This document shows positions 21,001 through 33,230 of a stretch of DNA of 64,000 bases, in pieces. The notes under the pieces were generated by a model that did no database searches, was not told the origin of the DNA, and saw only the letters and a list, made by a program, of their open reading frames with translations. Both the position numbers and the translations under genes were made by a program. The stretch comes from Cryptomeria japonica (taxonomy: Eukaryota; Streptophyta; Pinopsida; Cupressales; Cupressaceae): contig NW_026729196.1 of NCBI RefSeq assembly GCF_030272615.1, forward strand, positions 62,001-126,000. The letters run 5' to 3'. How positions within the stretch are numbered: position 1 is the first letter of the stretch; each line of letters starts with the position of its first letter.

Positions 21001-24000
21001 ACTTTAATGGGCCACCAAAGCAGGCTCCTTTAGCCGCATCGATTGTTAAAGCTCACTTCACACCAACAGAATCGTAAGCTTCCTTCTTCGCCTCAGCTTT
21101 AGAGCTCCTTTATACATAAAGATCTGGCCCTGCCCCATTCCTATCCTCGATCGACTCCGGCTATGGTGCGATTCCTTGCATATGTACACCATAGTAGCTA
21201 AGGCAACCCCGTCCCAGCTCGCATTGTATTTTAAGTTGAGGAGTTAGCTTCTGATGTAGTAAGTGAGAAGCTAAGTTCCGTTTTTAGCTTTAGCTAGCCT
21301 GTGACTGCCTGAACAGACTAGTCTACTTTCTCACATTCCGACCTTGCTTTGTGACTGACAGTTCAGTGGATGCGATCGCCGGGGGGTATGGAATTAACGA
21401 ATCAAAGCACTGTCAAAATGCACATCCTAACCGCAGGAATCAAGCGCTCTCCCCATCTTTCCCTACGAGGATCTAGATATCGAAGTATCCCGGGCTGCTT
21501 GCTACAGCAGCTCTCAGATAGGTACTCACCTATTGCATACATCATATCTAAGCATCACAGAGAAGACAACACACACCCCGCTGCTGCCCTGCCCTCCCTT
21601 CACTCAGGTATCCCTTCCCTCCCTTATTTTCCGTACATCATCTCAGCAGGCACTTATATCTCTCCTGCTTCCAGATGGCACCCACCCTCTTACCCTTCTA
21701 TTCTTCGCTCCATTACAAGTCTTTATTGATATCGTTTGTCGTTTTCTCTCTTATGCCCCTTATCCTTCCTTTTCCTTCCATTTTTGTCTTCCTTTCCTCT
21801 TCTTGTTGATCCGGCTTTATTCTTGACGGGTACAACTAGATCCGGCCATACTTGCTCGCTTGCTTGCTTGCCTACCTACATTATTGCTGCTCCTATCTTT
21901 CTTACCTTCCTTGCTTTTGCCAGCTGAATGAGTATGAGGTAGGATGAAGGCTTTCCTACTCTACCTTCTCTTCTAAGCTTAATGGATGAGTACCCTTATC
22001 TCCCTGCCTATGGAATATTCTTCTTTCTTTAGGCCAGCCAGGCCTGGAAATAGAGGTTTTCTCACAGGACCTTCTAATTCCTTTCTCGGTCAGATAACAG
22101 GACCTTACCTGAGGGAATCCACCAACACCCCGTAGTCTGTAGATCAAAAAGCTCTGGCAAGAGCCGAAATAACCCATCTATCACGAAGTGGGCTTCAGTG
22201 GCGGTCCGAAAATGCCCTGATAAGCCCCCCTGTTATTGTGTACTGTCAAGAGCATCTTGACCCGGTCTTGATTACTCGACTTTGATATGTAGGGAATAAC
22301 CTTCTATAGTACCACTATAATTCGAGAAGGGAGTCAAACCTATGCATTGGACCTGTAATTATGACCGGCTTTTCATAGTCGATCTTACTTCCCTAGCCAC
22401 ATAAGGGCTGCGATGGGTTGGTAACCTGACTGCGGTAACCAGTCCGTCCCATCCATCTAGTTAGTTCCCGGAAGTCTGAAAAGTACATGCATTTTTTTAT
22501 GCATGCATGCCACTAATATATCCTGTACCTCAACGATTGTTAGGTACAAGTTCAAATTCTTTCGGAAGGCCTGCTGTGATTGCTATTATCCGCCCTTAGA
22601 CTAGTCAAAAAGGTTCATTTTGGCCCACCAGTACAAAGAATTCATAATCGTTGCAGCTACTTCAACTATTATGGAGAGCAACATATAAGTGGTATCTGCG
22701 ATGTGGGTTTTTGACGAGCGATACTATTCATCATCTCATAGTCTTCAGAAGTCTTCACTACTTTCTAGCTAGTTCGATGCGGGGCTTCCCGGGTGGGAGA
22801 AGGAAGAGGTTTTTTTGACTATTATCAGTAACACGAGGGCGCATAGCTGTAATTAGAGTGTTGAAGGGCGAATACGTTTACGTTGGCGTTGGCTCAGCCC
22901 TGAGCGATACTGCAGTGAGCGTACTGCCTTGGTCACTGTCTATAATGGAGGATTGCTTACTGCCAACTTGGCCTAGATTTTGAATTTGTGTGTATGTTGG
23001 CAGTTCCCATGCTTAAATAAAGAAAGTAAGCAGTCGTCGAACGATTATGGAGAGGGGAACAAAGACTATAAAACCTCTCTATTTATTCCCTATTTTTCAA
23101 GGAGCTAGCTTCTTTATTCTCCCTTCTAGCTTGAAAAGACTATTTCAACGAGTTGTGACCCGCTGATTGGGTTTTGGCTCCTTATATAATGAATATCTAA
23201 AAGAATAACTTATGGAGAATAACTTATGAAGAATAGTGGCCTATCGGAACATTATGGCGAACACAAATGGCAAAAAAGCAACGGGCGTTGCTTCCGTATA
23301 AGTTCTGCTGCTGAATGCTACCAACACCGACACAGAGGTGCTGCTCAACCCTATTAGAGTCCTTAGCTCGGAGCATTCCCCTCCCTCCCTTCATACTTGC
23401 TTGTACAGTGAGCGGCAGCGAATTGGTTAATGCGTCTATATATATATATATCAACACGTTACTGTAATATGCCTATACAAATAAAGATAGTAAGAGTAAT
23501 AGTGAGTGATCGAGGGCTTGGGAAAGCCAATCATATTACGTAGATAACGACACTTTCGAGCTCCTCTCCGGTTCCTTTCGCGAGAAAGGGGTCCACTCCC
23601 CTCCCTCTCTATTCCCCCGGTCAAAACAGACAGTGAGTTATTCCGAACATGCATGGGGTAAAGCTGAAGGAAATGAGAGTCAATCCAGCCAGAGTGAATC
23701 GGGGAAGCCTTTCTAAGGAAGGACTGAATCAAGGGGAAGGGCAGACGAAAGTAACGAAGATGCCCCGACTACTGAACCACCATCCATTCGGGGAGGGCCG
23801 CAGGTGCCTTGACTATTTGTTGTTTTGTGAGCCATTAGTAATTGTTTCCAGTTCGCTGCACGGACTAGCAGGGACCCGAAGGAAAGCCAAGTATCTAAGG
23901 CAGTAGCTGGACCTTGGCTCTGATGTCAACATCCTTCCAAGGAAGTCACGGGAATCGATGGGCAGACCAATGCTGGTTTGGTCACCCATCCAGTTGAGAC

Positions 24001-24149
24001 TGGCCAATTGGTATAATAATATTGATCCTATTGGTCGGGTGAAGAATGTATAAGTAGAGATTAATGTAGTAAAGACCACAGCTGACTTCGAAGTGATAGA
24101 AATCATGGATGAGAAGGACCCCTATCTATCCGGCGGGGATAGACTGGGC
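18061..24149. other. Low-repeat unassigned spacer
   Basis: About 6 kb almost free of the short repeat families that cover much of the window. Its composition resembles ordinary plant mitochondrial intergenic DNA. Open frames of 60-120 codons occur (for example 21370-21729, 23451-23732, 23813-24106) but none shows a known mitochondrial gene, membrane pattern or domain. A tandem pair of an 18-nt unit (GATGTTGGATTTGCAATT) is at about 20523-20560, and ATGCATGCATGC palindromic tracts are near 22490-22510. Nothing else is supported. Confidence 0.4.
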
Positions 24150-27100
24150 ATTTGACAATAACGCAATTCTGAATCGGAAGCAGAGATGTCGTTTTAAACA
24201 GATCAATTTCCCATAGTGGCTCCCTTAGATCCAAATGAAGGAGAAAGGTTCAATTAACCTATCAATGATGAGGTCAAAAGTTGAGTGAAATCAGAACATG
24301 ACAACATTACTACATGAAAAGAAGACTATGTGAATCCCACTGCAGATGAAGAGCTGAGCTAGAGAAGCATCTGTTCCATTGGATACTGACTCAGAGGAGG
24401 TGTTGGATAGGTGGCAGACAGGAGAATACGATATCTCCACAAGGAAACCCCTCATCTTCATGAAATGAAGGTGAGTGAAACCCTCATCTTCATGAAATGA
24501 AGGTTACGGAGGTGCACATCTATTGAAAAAGAGATGCGTTGGATTGGAACAGAGCTTCACGACCTTCCGAGATTAGATGGGACTAAGTCCGTTACGACAT
24601 TTGTGGAGTAGATGGAAGCCTGTGTACCAGAGAGCCAAAGATGACAAGTACTAGATGCAGCAGTGAAAGGAAACCCTGCGCGGTGGTGGGCGACTCATAG
24701 AAATTATATGGAAGATTCGACACAAGTGGTGAACTGTATGATTCTCTGATTTAATCCATCTAAAGAGTGATAATTGTTGAACAGGTATAAGGGCATGGCG
24801 GATCTATAAGAACGCCTTTGGTTCTTCCAGATGAGATGGACTGAGAATAAATTGACTCAGTAGGAATGGACTCACAAGTTCATTCACACCTTAGACGTTG
24901 TACCTAGGAGTTGGTATGTCCAAGAGGTTACTAGCAGACAGACTAGAGATTGGGATACGATTTCTCAACAATTCTGTGCGACATTCAGATTGACAACAGA
25001 AGATCCCGCGTTGTCTGGTATTTTGAAGTATATAACACATTTCATCTTCAGCAACGATGAAGCAAAACCTACAGGCCGAGCGCAGAGAATGGTATGTGTG
25101 TGTCATATAGAAAAGGAAAAGTTGAACAGGTCAGTGTATTGCTGGAAGATGGACCGAGAATATCCTACAGAGGAAGAAGAGCTCTGGAATATTCAAATTT
25201 CTTAAATTGTTGGAGAGAGAGAAGTCAGAGGAAAAGATCCAGGTAGCAGCAGACCTTATTTCAGGGAGCCCTTGACACCAATGAAATGGAACATAGGCTC
25301 TGAAGAATACCCTAAAATGGTTAGTATTGTAGCTTATTGGCATGAATAGACTGTGAACAGGTGGTGGAATTGCTGAGGGAATATGAGAACCTATTTCCTA
25401 AGAATTTGTCATAAATTAAAGGGCCGGAGGTCTTTTCCTTCTGAGGACAAGGAATTGTAGGATCCTTGGGAAAAATGAAGATTCAACTCAAATCTGATGC
25501 GCACCCTCTGAAGAAGAGACCATATAGAATTCATCCTATGTACAATGAAAAAGTCAAGCAGGATATAGATAGAATTCTCAAAGTAGGAATTCTTTTCCCA
25601 TCTGAATGGATTAGCCCTATGGTGATTTAGCCCAAGAAGACAAGTGATATAAAGATCTGTGTAGACCTCAGGGGGTGGAATGCAGCTTGTGTAAATGATA
25701 CTTTCCCCACCCATGTGGGAGGGAAGGAGGCATACTCATTCACCGATGGCTTCTCAGGATATCACTAGGTTAGGATTGCTGAATAAGAGAAAAAAAAGAC
25801 CACCTTTGCGACAGAATGGGGAGGATTTGCATATAATGTAATGCCATTTGGATGAAAAAAACCCTTTTTTTTCTACTTGTATTATTTGCTGCTTTCAAGG
25901 TGCGTTTAGCTTATTTACCATTGGGGGAAGGAGCGAAGCCGCCCAGGAGGGGAAGGAATTCATGCACAAGTTCCTTGAAGTCTACCTCAATAACTGGACC
26001 ATGTTCAGCCGAGCATATTTAGGTACTTAGACTAATGCTGGATAGATGTAGAAAACTGTCAATTTTGTTCAATCTGAATAAGTGTGTGTTCTGTACACCC
26101 TTTGGATTCTTGTTAGGGCATGTAGTGTGCAAGGAAGGATTGTTAGTAGACCAAGCAAAGATAGCAGTGATTGTTGATATGCCCCCTCCTACTTTAGTAA
26201 AGACATTGCACGCAACGCTGGGACATACAGGATATTATTACCGTCAATTCATTTTCCATTATGCTAAGATCACTATGCCAATGGAGAAACTGCTCAATAA
26301 AGATGCAAAGTTTATATGGACACGAGACTATCAGAAAGCCTTTGATGTGTTGAAGGAAAATATGGTGATTGTGCCTATTCTCATATTCCTAGATTGGAAC
26401 TAGTTGTTTGATGTTAATGTTGATGCCTCTGCCATAGCAGTTGGCGCAGTACTTGCGCATCCTGGTGAGGGGAACATAGACCATCCCATTTCCTCTGCTA
26501 GATTCAAATTGTCTTATGTAGAGCGTAACTATACTACTATAGACCATGAAGGGTTGTCTATGGTCTACGCTTTACCACAGTTTATACACCATAAAAAGAA
26601 AAGCCATTGATCAAATTCTACACGGACCACTCAGTGTTCAAATCCCTGGTAACACGCCTGTGTTGGGGGGGGAGGATCTGTCGCTGGTTACTTCTTTTCT
26701 GGGAGTTCAATTTTCTTGTGGTAAAGCCTGGCAAACACAACGTGGGACCAGACCGGGTGGAGTCAGGAGAAAATGGAGGGAGCTTGAATGAGGAGTTTCC
26801 AGATGCATACCTATTTCGGGTTGAAGTAGTACCAGATCATTTCATAGATATTGCAGAGTTTTTGGCATCTGGTAAGGCACTTGAAGCATATACTTGCATG
26901 TAGAGGAGGAAATTGGTAACCAGAGCAGCAGATTACCAGTTCATTGCAGGGCAATTACACAAGCTAGGAGATGATAACATTCTGTGCATATGTGTGTTGG
27001 TACATGAAAATGAAACAAATTGACATGGTTTTAATGAAGTTTTTTGGAGGACACTATGCAGGTCAAAAGGCTGTGCAGAAGGTGTTGCGCGCAGGACTCT

Positions 27101-27900
27101 GGTGGCCATCCCTCTTTCAAGATGTCAAGGAGTATGTGAAGTGCTTTTATGTCTATCAAAGGATTGGAAAACCTTCCGGTCGGAATGAAATGTCGTTGTT
27201 TCCTATAGTTGCACTAGAACCATTTTCAAAGTAGGAAATTGCTTTTTGGGATCCAATCAATCCCCCGGTGCGAAGATCCGGTGCGCGCTAGATTATCACT
27301 GCGACAGAGTATTTGACGAGATGGGCAGAAGCTGCGCCGGTAAAGGATTGCACTGGAGATACTACTGCGCGCTTTCTTTTTTTACACATTGTGACCAGAT
27401 TTGGTTGCCCGAGAGTATTGATGAGTGACCAGGGTTATCATTTGAGAAATTAGACTATCCATGCATTGAATCAAGAGTTGATGATACATCATCAGAAAAG
27501 CACACCATATCATCCACAAGCCAACGACACTGTTTAATCTGTTAATAAGATATTGGAACATGCGCTGACTAAGATATGCAATGTGGAGTGCGACGATTGG
27601 GATGAGAGAATTCCTGCAGTTATCTGGGCATACAGGACTACATGCAAAAGGTTAACAAAGCATACACCCTTCAAGCTTTTTGGAAAAGAAGTTATGATGC
27701 CCATGGAGTTTCTAGTCCCTAGTCTTCTAATTGTTGTCGCTACAAAAATGTATGATGAATAGTCCCTAGAAGCAAGGTTGAATTAATTCATGGAGTTAGA
27801 AGAAGATCGCATTATTGCTTTAATCAAACAGTGGAGAAGAGCAGGCAGAAAGCATGGCATTACAGAAATAGAAGAAGCAAGACTATAGAATCTGGTACAT
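24150..27900 (+). mobile_element. Fossil Ty3/gypsy LTR retrotransposon, broken
   Basis: Plus-strand remnant of a nuclear-type Ty3/gypsy element. Parts in order: Gag-like region about 24.2-25.1 kb, reverse transcriptase about 25.45-26.1 kb, RNase H about 26.2-26.65 kb, and integrase zinc-binding, core and C-terminal regions about 26.9-27.8 kb. The order RT-RNase H-integrase marks the Ty3/gypsy lineage. It is heavily decayed, with a dozen or more breaks, and no convincing LTR pair was found by eye, so its ends are approximate. The decay suggests an old insertion, most simply carried in with nuclear DNA transferred to the mitochondrion. Confidence 0.85.
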
Positions 27901-28559
27901 GGTTATTATCTTACAGTCAGTTTTGAAACACCTTTCCAATACATAGATCCAATACATAGATCCAATACATTCTTTAACCCGCAACAAGAATACGGGCTGG
28001 TCGTAACAACATTAGCACTACAAACAAAGGATAACCATAGCAATATGACCAACAATAGCAACAACAATAACCATACATTCAACCAAGTAGCAACGACTTC
28101 TACTTGTAGCCTCAATTTCATCATTATACAATTTGTGGTTTTTCTTTTTGACTTTCTAAAAACCCTAACTAACCTAGTCGGTGCCATAATGACAAAGCAT
28201 TACATATAATAAATAACTAGCCAACTTAGCAAAAATAGAGTTTTCTTCCACTTTGTTGTGCCCTTAGGCTCCACATTGCAAAGCTAAGGCTATCCATGTG
28301 TCGTGTTATCATCCTTCTTATGCGTAATCCCAAAAATGAAGGGGCCAACAAGCCCCGACCACACCTGTTGACTCACCTTCGAGTAAACTCCGCTACTTTG
28401 TAGCATCTTTCTCTCTTCCTACCCCGAAAATGAAGAGGCCAAATCTAGAACTAACGCCAATGCATGAGTGTTGAATTGACTGAAGGTGTAAAGCTCCTTA
28501 GTCCATTTCCCTCAAAAAATTGATGCCTAGGTTTGTGCCTGATCATTGTCTGGTTTGGG

Positions 28560-30120
28560 GGGCTACATTTTGATACTAATTACCATTCCGCATCTGCAAA
28601 ATATTCCAACTGCATGAACTCAAAATATGATTTTCTTTAGTAGGCTGAAAGTGCTTGAAGGCCACGAGTGTCTCATCATGCATAGCAGCAAGCTTATCAT
28701 CTGCAACCAGGATCTCCTTCAACTTATCCGATCAAGAGGGTTGGGGATTGCACGTGCCTCAACAGTAATTTGTTTCATCTTATCCCACCACTCTTTAATT
28801 GGTCACTCGCACTTATTCAGAAGCCCCATCTAATCCTAGACCATAGTATAGATTAGTGGGCTCTCCTCCATAGCCTTCTTCAATCATGCTCGAACATCCC
28901 GACCTTGAACCAGGACAACATGGACATTATCCATGAGCTCCTTCAGATGTTTCTCTTCCTGACTGCACCCCGAATCCAACTCTAATTGCTATGAAATGGC
29001 ATGCTAGTGCAGCTATCTCCAACCCAAGTAGATGGTGTCTAATGTTGTGGTAGGTAGACAAGCATGGGCAAAATCTGCTAGCTCTGAATCAACCTACTTC
29101 AATTAAGGCTAAAGATTCTCCAGATGAACCCTAACCATCTCTAGCTCATTCTTTGCATGCTGCCTTGCTTGTACCTACAAGTCTATATCAGATGTGATCT
29201 CTGCAAGTTGAATGCATAACTGCTGATGGGCCTGCTAGAGGTCTTCGTGAGTCTTAACCACCTGAGTCACTCTCTGGACGACTTCTTCAGTAGTGAGTTG
29301 AGCCATCCTCAAAAAACTTTTTCAAAGAAAACAGATAAATTGTTTGTCCTTACTAGCCACGCTGAGATCCTCCAGGTGGGAACCAGTTCAATGGTAACCC
29401 ACTGTCAATAGAGTGCGAAGACCATGAGGGTGTATCGGCTTCAAAAACTGGAATAGATTGTAATCTGATGAATCATTGAAGGACCCTGTCTTGCATGGCA
29501 TTTGTGAAAAATGGTCTAACATAAATATGCTCCTAATAGATCTGCAACATGGCTGAAAAAGACGGAGGATCCTATGTAAACTGCTCAATCTGTGCCATTA
29601 ATGAGAAGTGCTCTAGAGGAGATGCTAGTGTCGGGATAGTCAGAGGCTCTCTCGGAGGAGAAGTGATCTGTGTCTCATTGGCTGCAACCTCTTACATGAT
29701 GATATCTTCATCCTGTGGTGGTGTAGCAATCAAACATTTCATTTGTCCCGAAGGTCTATATATTAACATTCACCAAATCCATCCATTCCACCACATGCAT
29801 GTATTTCTTCAGTACCGCTAGGGGCACTGTGTTTTCAATCTGATGGCGGGGTATTTTTGGCATATTCCGATGGTCATGATTTCTCCTGATGGGGGTATGA
29901 AACCCAAGCATGTTGTACCTCGTGTTCAATTGGGACACCCGGAATGTCCACAAGAACATCAGGAGCGTCATCTTCTATTTGGACCAAAGTAACAATAGGA
30001 CCTTGTAGCTCCTCAAATTCATGAAATTCTTGTAAGGCAGAAGAAAAACCTCTTTTATTTGCAAAGTGAGCCAATTAGATGAAGAAAGCATTGCTCGCTT
30101 CTATGCGCAAGCGACTCGAA
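28560..30120 (-). mobile_element. Probable second retroelement fossil, Gag-like, broken
   Basis: Minus-strand sequence here reads as fragments of a coiled-coil-rich protein followed upstream by fragments resembling a retroelement Gag N-terminal region. It is interrupted many times. It lies directly beyond the gypsy fossil but on the opposite strand, so it is either an inverted part of the same element or a second insertion. Identification is by composition and position only. 27901-28560 between the two blocks holds no recognisable gene, apart from a short CCAATACATAGAT tandem near 27935. Confidence 0.4.
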
Positions 30121-32340
30121 CGCCAAACTGTAAAACCAACTGGAACATTTACTGGCAAAGGAGCTGAGGGCCTCGGTGGGATTACTGGGACTTCACAACT
30201 CAGAGGCTTCACAACCCAAGGATTCTTGTGTGGATTGTCACCCTATAGATAACTCATAAAAACACCTAAGCACTGCTTTATGTCACACCCTGATAAATTG
30301 GCGTCATCCAGAAAACGAATAGATGTCGACTTTTTTGGTCCATAGATGATGAGCCCCCTTCCACTTCACTTTATGTTTGGCCAACCCCTTTATATATATA
30401 GAGTCTTTGAACCGATTGATATCATTTGGATACTGGGGCAGCAATCAGAATAAGGAAGAGATAGCAGCTATATAGATGAGGTTCGTCCTTGGAAGATGGC
30501 GCTTGAGGAGGAGAAGCTAGGGTTTCTGCTCAACAGTCAAGTCATTGATGCAGGTTTGGAGGTTGTCAAGGTGAGTACTCCACCCCCTAGTCGCTTCGAT
30601 CTAAGTGTGGAAGAATAATGGTCTTTCTAATGTGATTGGGGAGACCGAGCTATGATCTGCCGTACTTCGATTGGCTTCCTCGAACACGCTACGCCAGCCA
30701 GTAGCAACCGCCACGCCAACCAGTAGAAATGCAATACCAACCAGTGGAAACGTTATGCCAACTTTGATATACGCTTACGCGACGCCAACTGTGAGAAACG
30801 CTACGCCAACTTTAGAAGACCCAGATTCCTGCCATTGGGGTAGAGCAGTTTAGAGGCAATTATTGAGGGAAATAGGTTGGGAAATCACTCTAATTCCTGC
30901 CATTGGGAGAGCATCGTTCATAAGAGATAATAAGGCGTGAAAGAGGAGATAGCACCTGGCGTTAAGCAGAGTTAGGTGCCTTTACTGCGAGATCACACCG
31001 TTAACAGTCCCCCTCCTGCCTGTCGTTTAGTGGGCTTCACATCCCGAATCACGACCTGCGGTTGAGATCGGCTTCCCTTTTCTTCCTAGTAATATCGCTT
31101 TCCTCCAGTAAGACCGCTTTATTCCCGTTATTGAAGAGGTGCCTTAAACATCTAGAAGAGGTACCTTTACTGCGAGGTAAGACCGTTAACCAGCCCAGTT
31201 CCTTCCTTGAACTAGGTCGGCTTCACATACCGAATTATGACCTCTGGCACCTCTCGGATTCCTCCTTCCACTCAATAGAGAAGACCGAACCATGACCTCC
31301 GGCACCTCTCGGCTTCCTTATTCCATACTCAATAGGTAAGACCGAAATAAGACCTCCGGGCTAGGTTAGGATTCCTCCACATCTCCAATAGTCAGAAATA
31401 CCCAGTCAAGAAGTAAGGCAAGGTGCGAGAGGAAACACCCAGATACGGTTTGGTGCTTTCCTGGTATTCTATCCAAGAGAAGACTCAATACGAGTGAATA
31501 GGAGCCGTTAGGCGAGTGAAGAGGAGCCGCGAGGCGAGGTTATACCATTAACCAGCCTGGTTCTTCCTGTAGCTTGGGTTTATTACATATAGAAAGTCGA
31601 GATCTGAGTTTGTCATAAACTATGCTTAGAACACACCCTGTAGGCGTTAGAACACACTATGTAGGCCGTTATATCAACCACACTATGTAGGCGGTTATTT
31701 TAACACAACTAGTGTTATTAGGGAGATCCGAGGCATAACCCATGGACTAGATCCGGGTAATTGAGTACTGATCTTATTAGGCGAGTCCCATTAGCTTCCC
31801 AGTTCCTGCCTTTTTAGTTAGGTAAGCTTCTCATGAGACTAAGAGACCGAGACAATACCTTCGGGTTAGATCGGTTATTCTAGTACTTATTTGTTTAGGC
31901 GAGGTGATCCCGTTAGCCAGCCTGGTTCTTCTTTGAGCTTGGGATAAAGACTTCTATATAAGGTAGGCCGAGATCTGACCTATGGGCTAGATCGGCTTCC
32001 TATTTTTCATAGGCAAGTCGATAGCTCATGCTCATGCCGAGACAACTTCGTAGGAGACGTTACGGGCCCGGATTCCATAGGAGACGTATTCGCAATTGTA
32101 ACGGGCCTGGGCTCTGCCGGAGACGTATTCGCCATTGTTTCACCCCTGTTTCCATTCACCATTGGGCTATTTAAGAAATCATTCTATATCCCATCGAGCA
32201 ATCAACAGAGCATGCCAATATATATGCAGTATCTTAAGGGTCAAAAGTGGTCATAGAACACCCGCAAATGCCTGCCCTTTTAAGCCGCATTTCAATCCAT
32301 CCACGTCATGTCTATCTATACACATATATCTAGATTTCTT
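30121..32340. other. Unassigned region with decayed tandem repeats
   Basis: 30690-30830 holds a degenerate minisatellite of about 20-24 nt units with core ACGCCAACCAGTAGAAA. 30960-31380 repeats units such as GAGGTAAGACCGTTAACCAG and GACCTCCGGCACCTCTCGG. 31625-31700 repeats AACACACTATGTAGGCGGTTA about three times. 32050-32130 repeats GGAGACGTATTCGC. The pattern suggests a long, old tandem array, possibly of nuclear origin with the neighbouring fossils. No gene is seen. Confidence 0.5.
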
Positions 32341-33230
32341 TTTATCGAAAGAAGTGGATTCTTAATAAGCAGCAGTAAAGGCAGCAAAGGCAAGGGTTAC
32401 TTAGGTAGATATTGTCAAAGCACCGGCGGCAGAGCCTGTCCCAGAGCTTATAGATACAGGTCCAGATCCAGAGCCACCAGTAGCATCTAAGTAAGCACCA
32501 TCAGTAGCACCATATTATCTGGTTTAAGTTCGAGCTGCAGTTAAGGATTTCAAACCAGTAATGGAATTAAACCACCCGGGGGTGCGTCGTCTATAATGGA
32601 CGTATCGTTGTATCGTATTGGATTGACCCACGCCTCCCTAGCTCGTTACGATATTTTGCACATCTTATCCTGTTCCGGCTTTTTGCACACGCTACCTAGT
32701 TCCATTTCAAGTTCCAGTTCCAGCTACAGAGCAATCACCTGTAGCACATATTTCTGTTCCAGATTCACTTCGTCCAGTTCAAGATCCAGCAGACCCATAC
32801 CCCATAGCCTACAGCAGTAGTTTAATATGTTGTTGACTCTAACCCAGTAGATCCAGTAGAAGCATCAAATTCTGATCGTGATCGTGACGAAGTTTCGGAT
32901 GACCCATATGCAGTGCCTGTTTCGTAAGGTCCTTATGATCGTAATCGTGATGCAGTTGTTCCTTCGGATGATCGTGATCCTGATTCAGATCTTCGTGATC
33001 GAGATCCATAGCTAGCAGCACAAAAGTAAGCATACCTATAAGCATACCTAGGTGGAGTAGTTCCATACCCAGTAGTAGCAGTTCCTGGTCCAGTTCAAGA
33101 TGCGGGACCAGCATAACCTGTATAGCCACCACCACGCTTAGCACCCCTTCCGGGTTTAGCTCCTGTTCGTCTCGATTATGCCTTTCCAGATCGAGACCCA
33201 GCCATCTGCTCGAGCTTCCTCTTTCACTCA
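32341..33230. repeat. Minisatellite array, both compositional types
   Basis: The left part has GCAGCAGTAAAGGCAGCAAAGG and CCAGATCCAGAGCCACC units (the Gly/Ala type on the minus strand). The right part (32860-33010) has GATCGTGATCGTGAC and CTTCGTGATCGAGATCC units (the Arg/Asp type). The two compositional classes abut here as at 1-1090. The minus-strand open frame 32839-33231 is Leu/Gly/His-rich repeat read-through. Confidence 0.55.
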
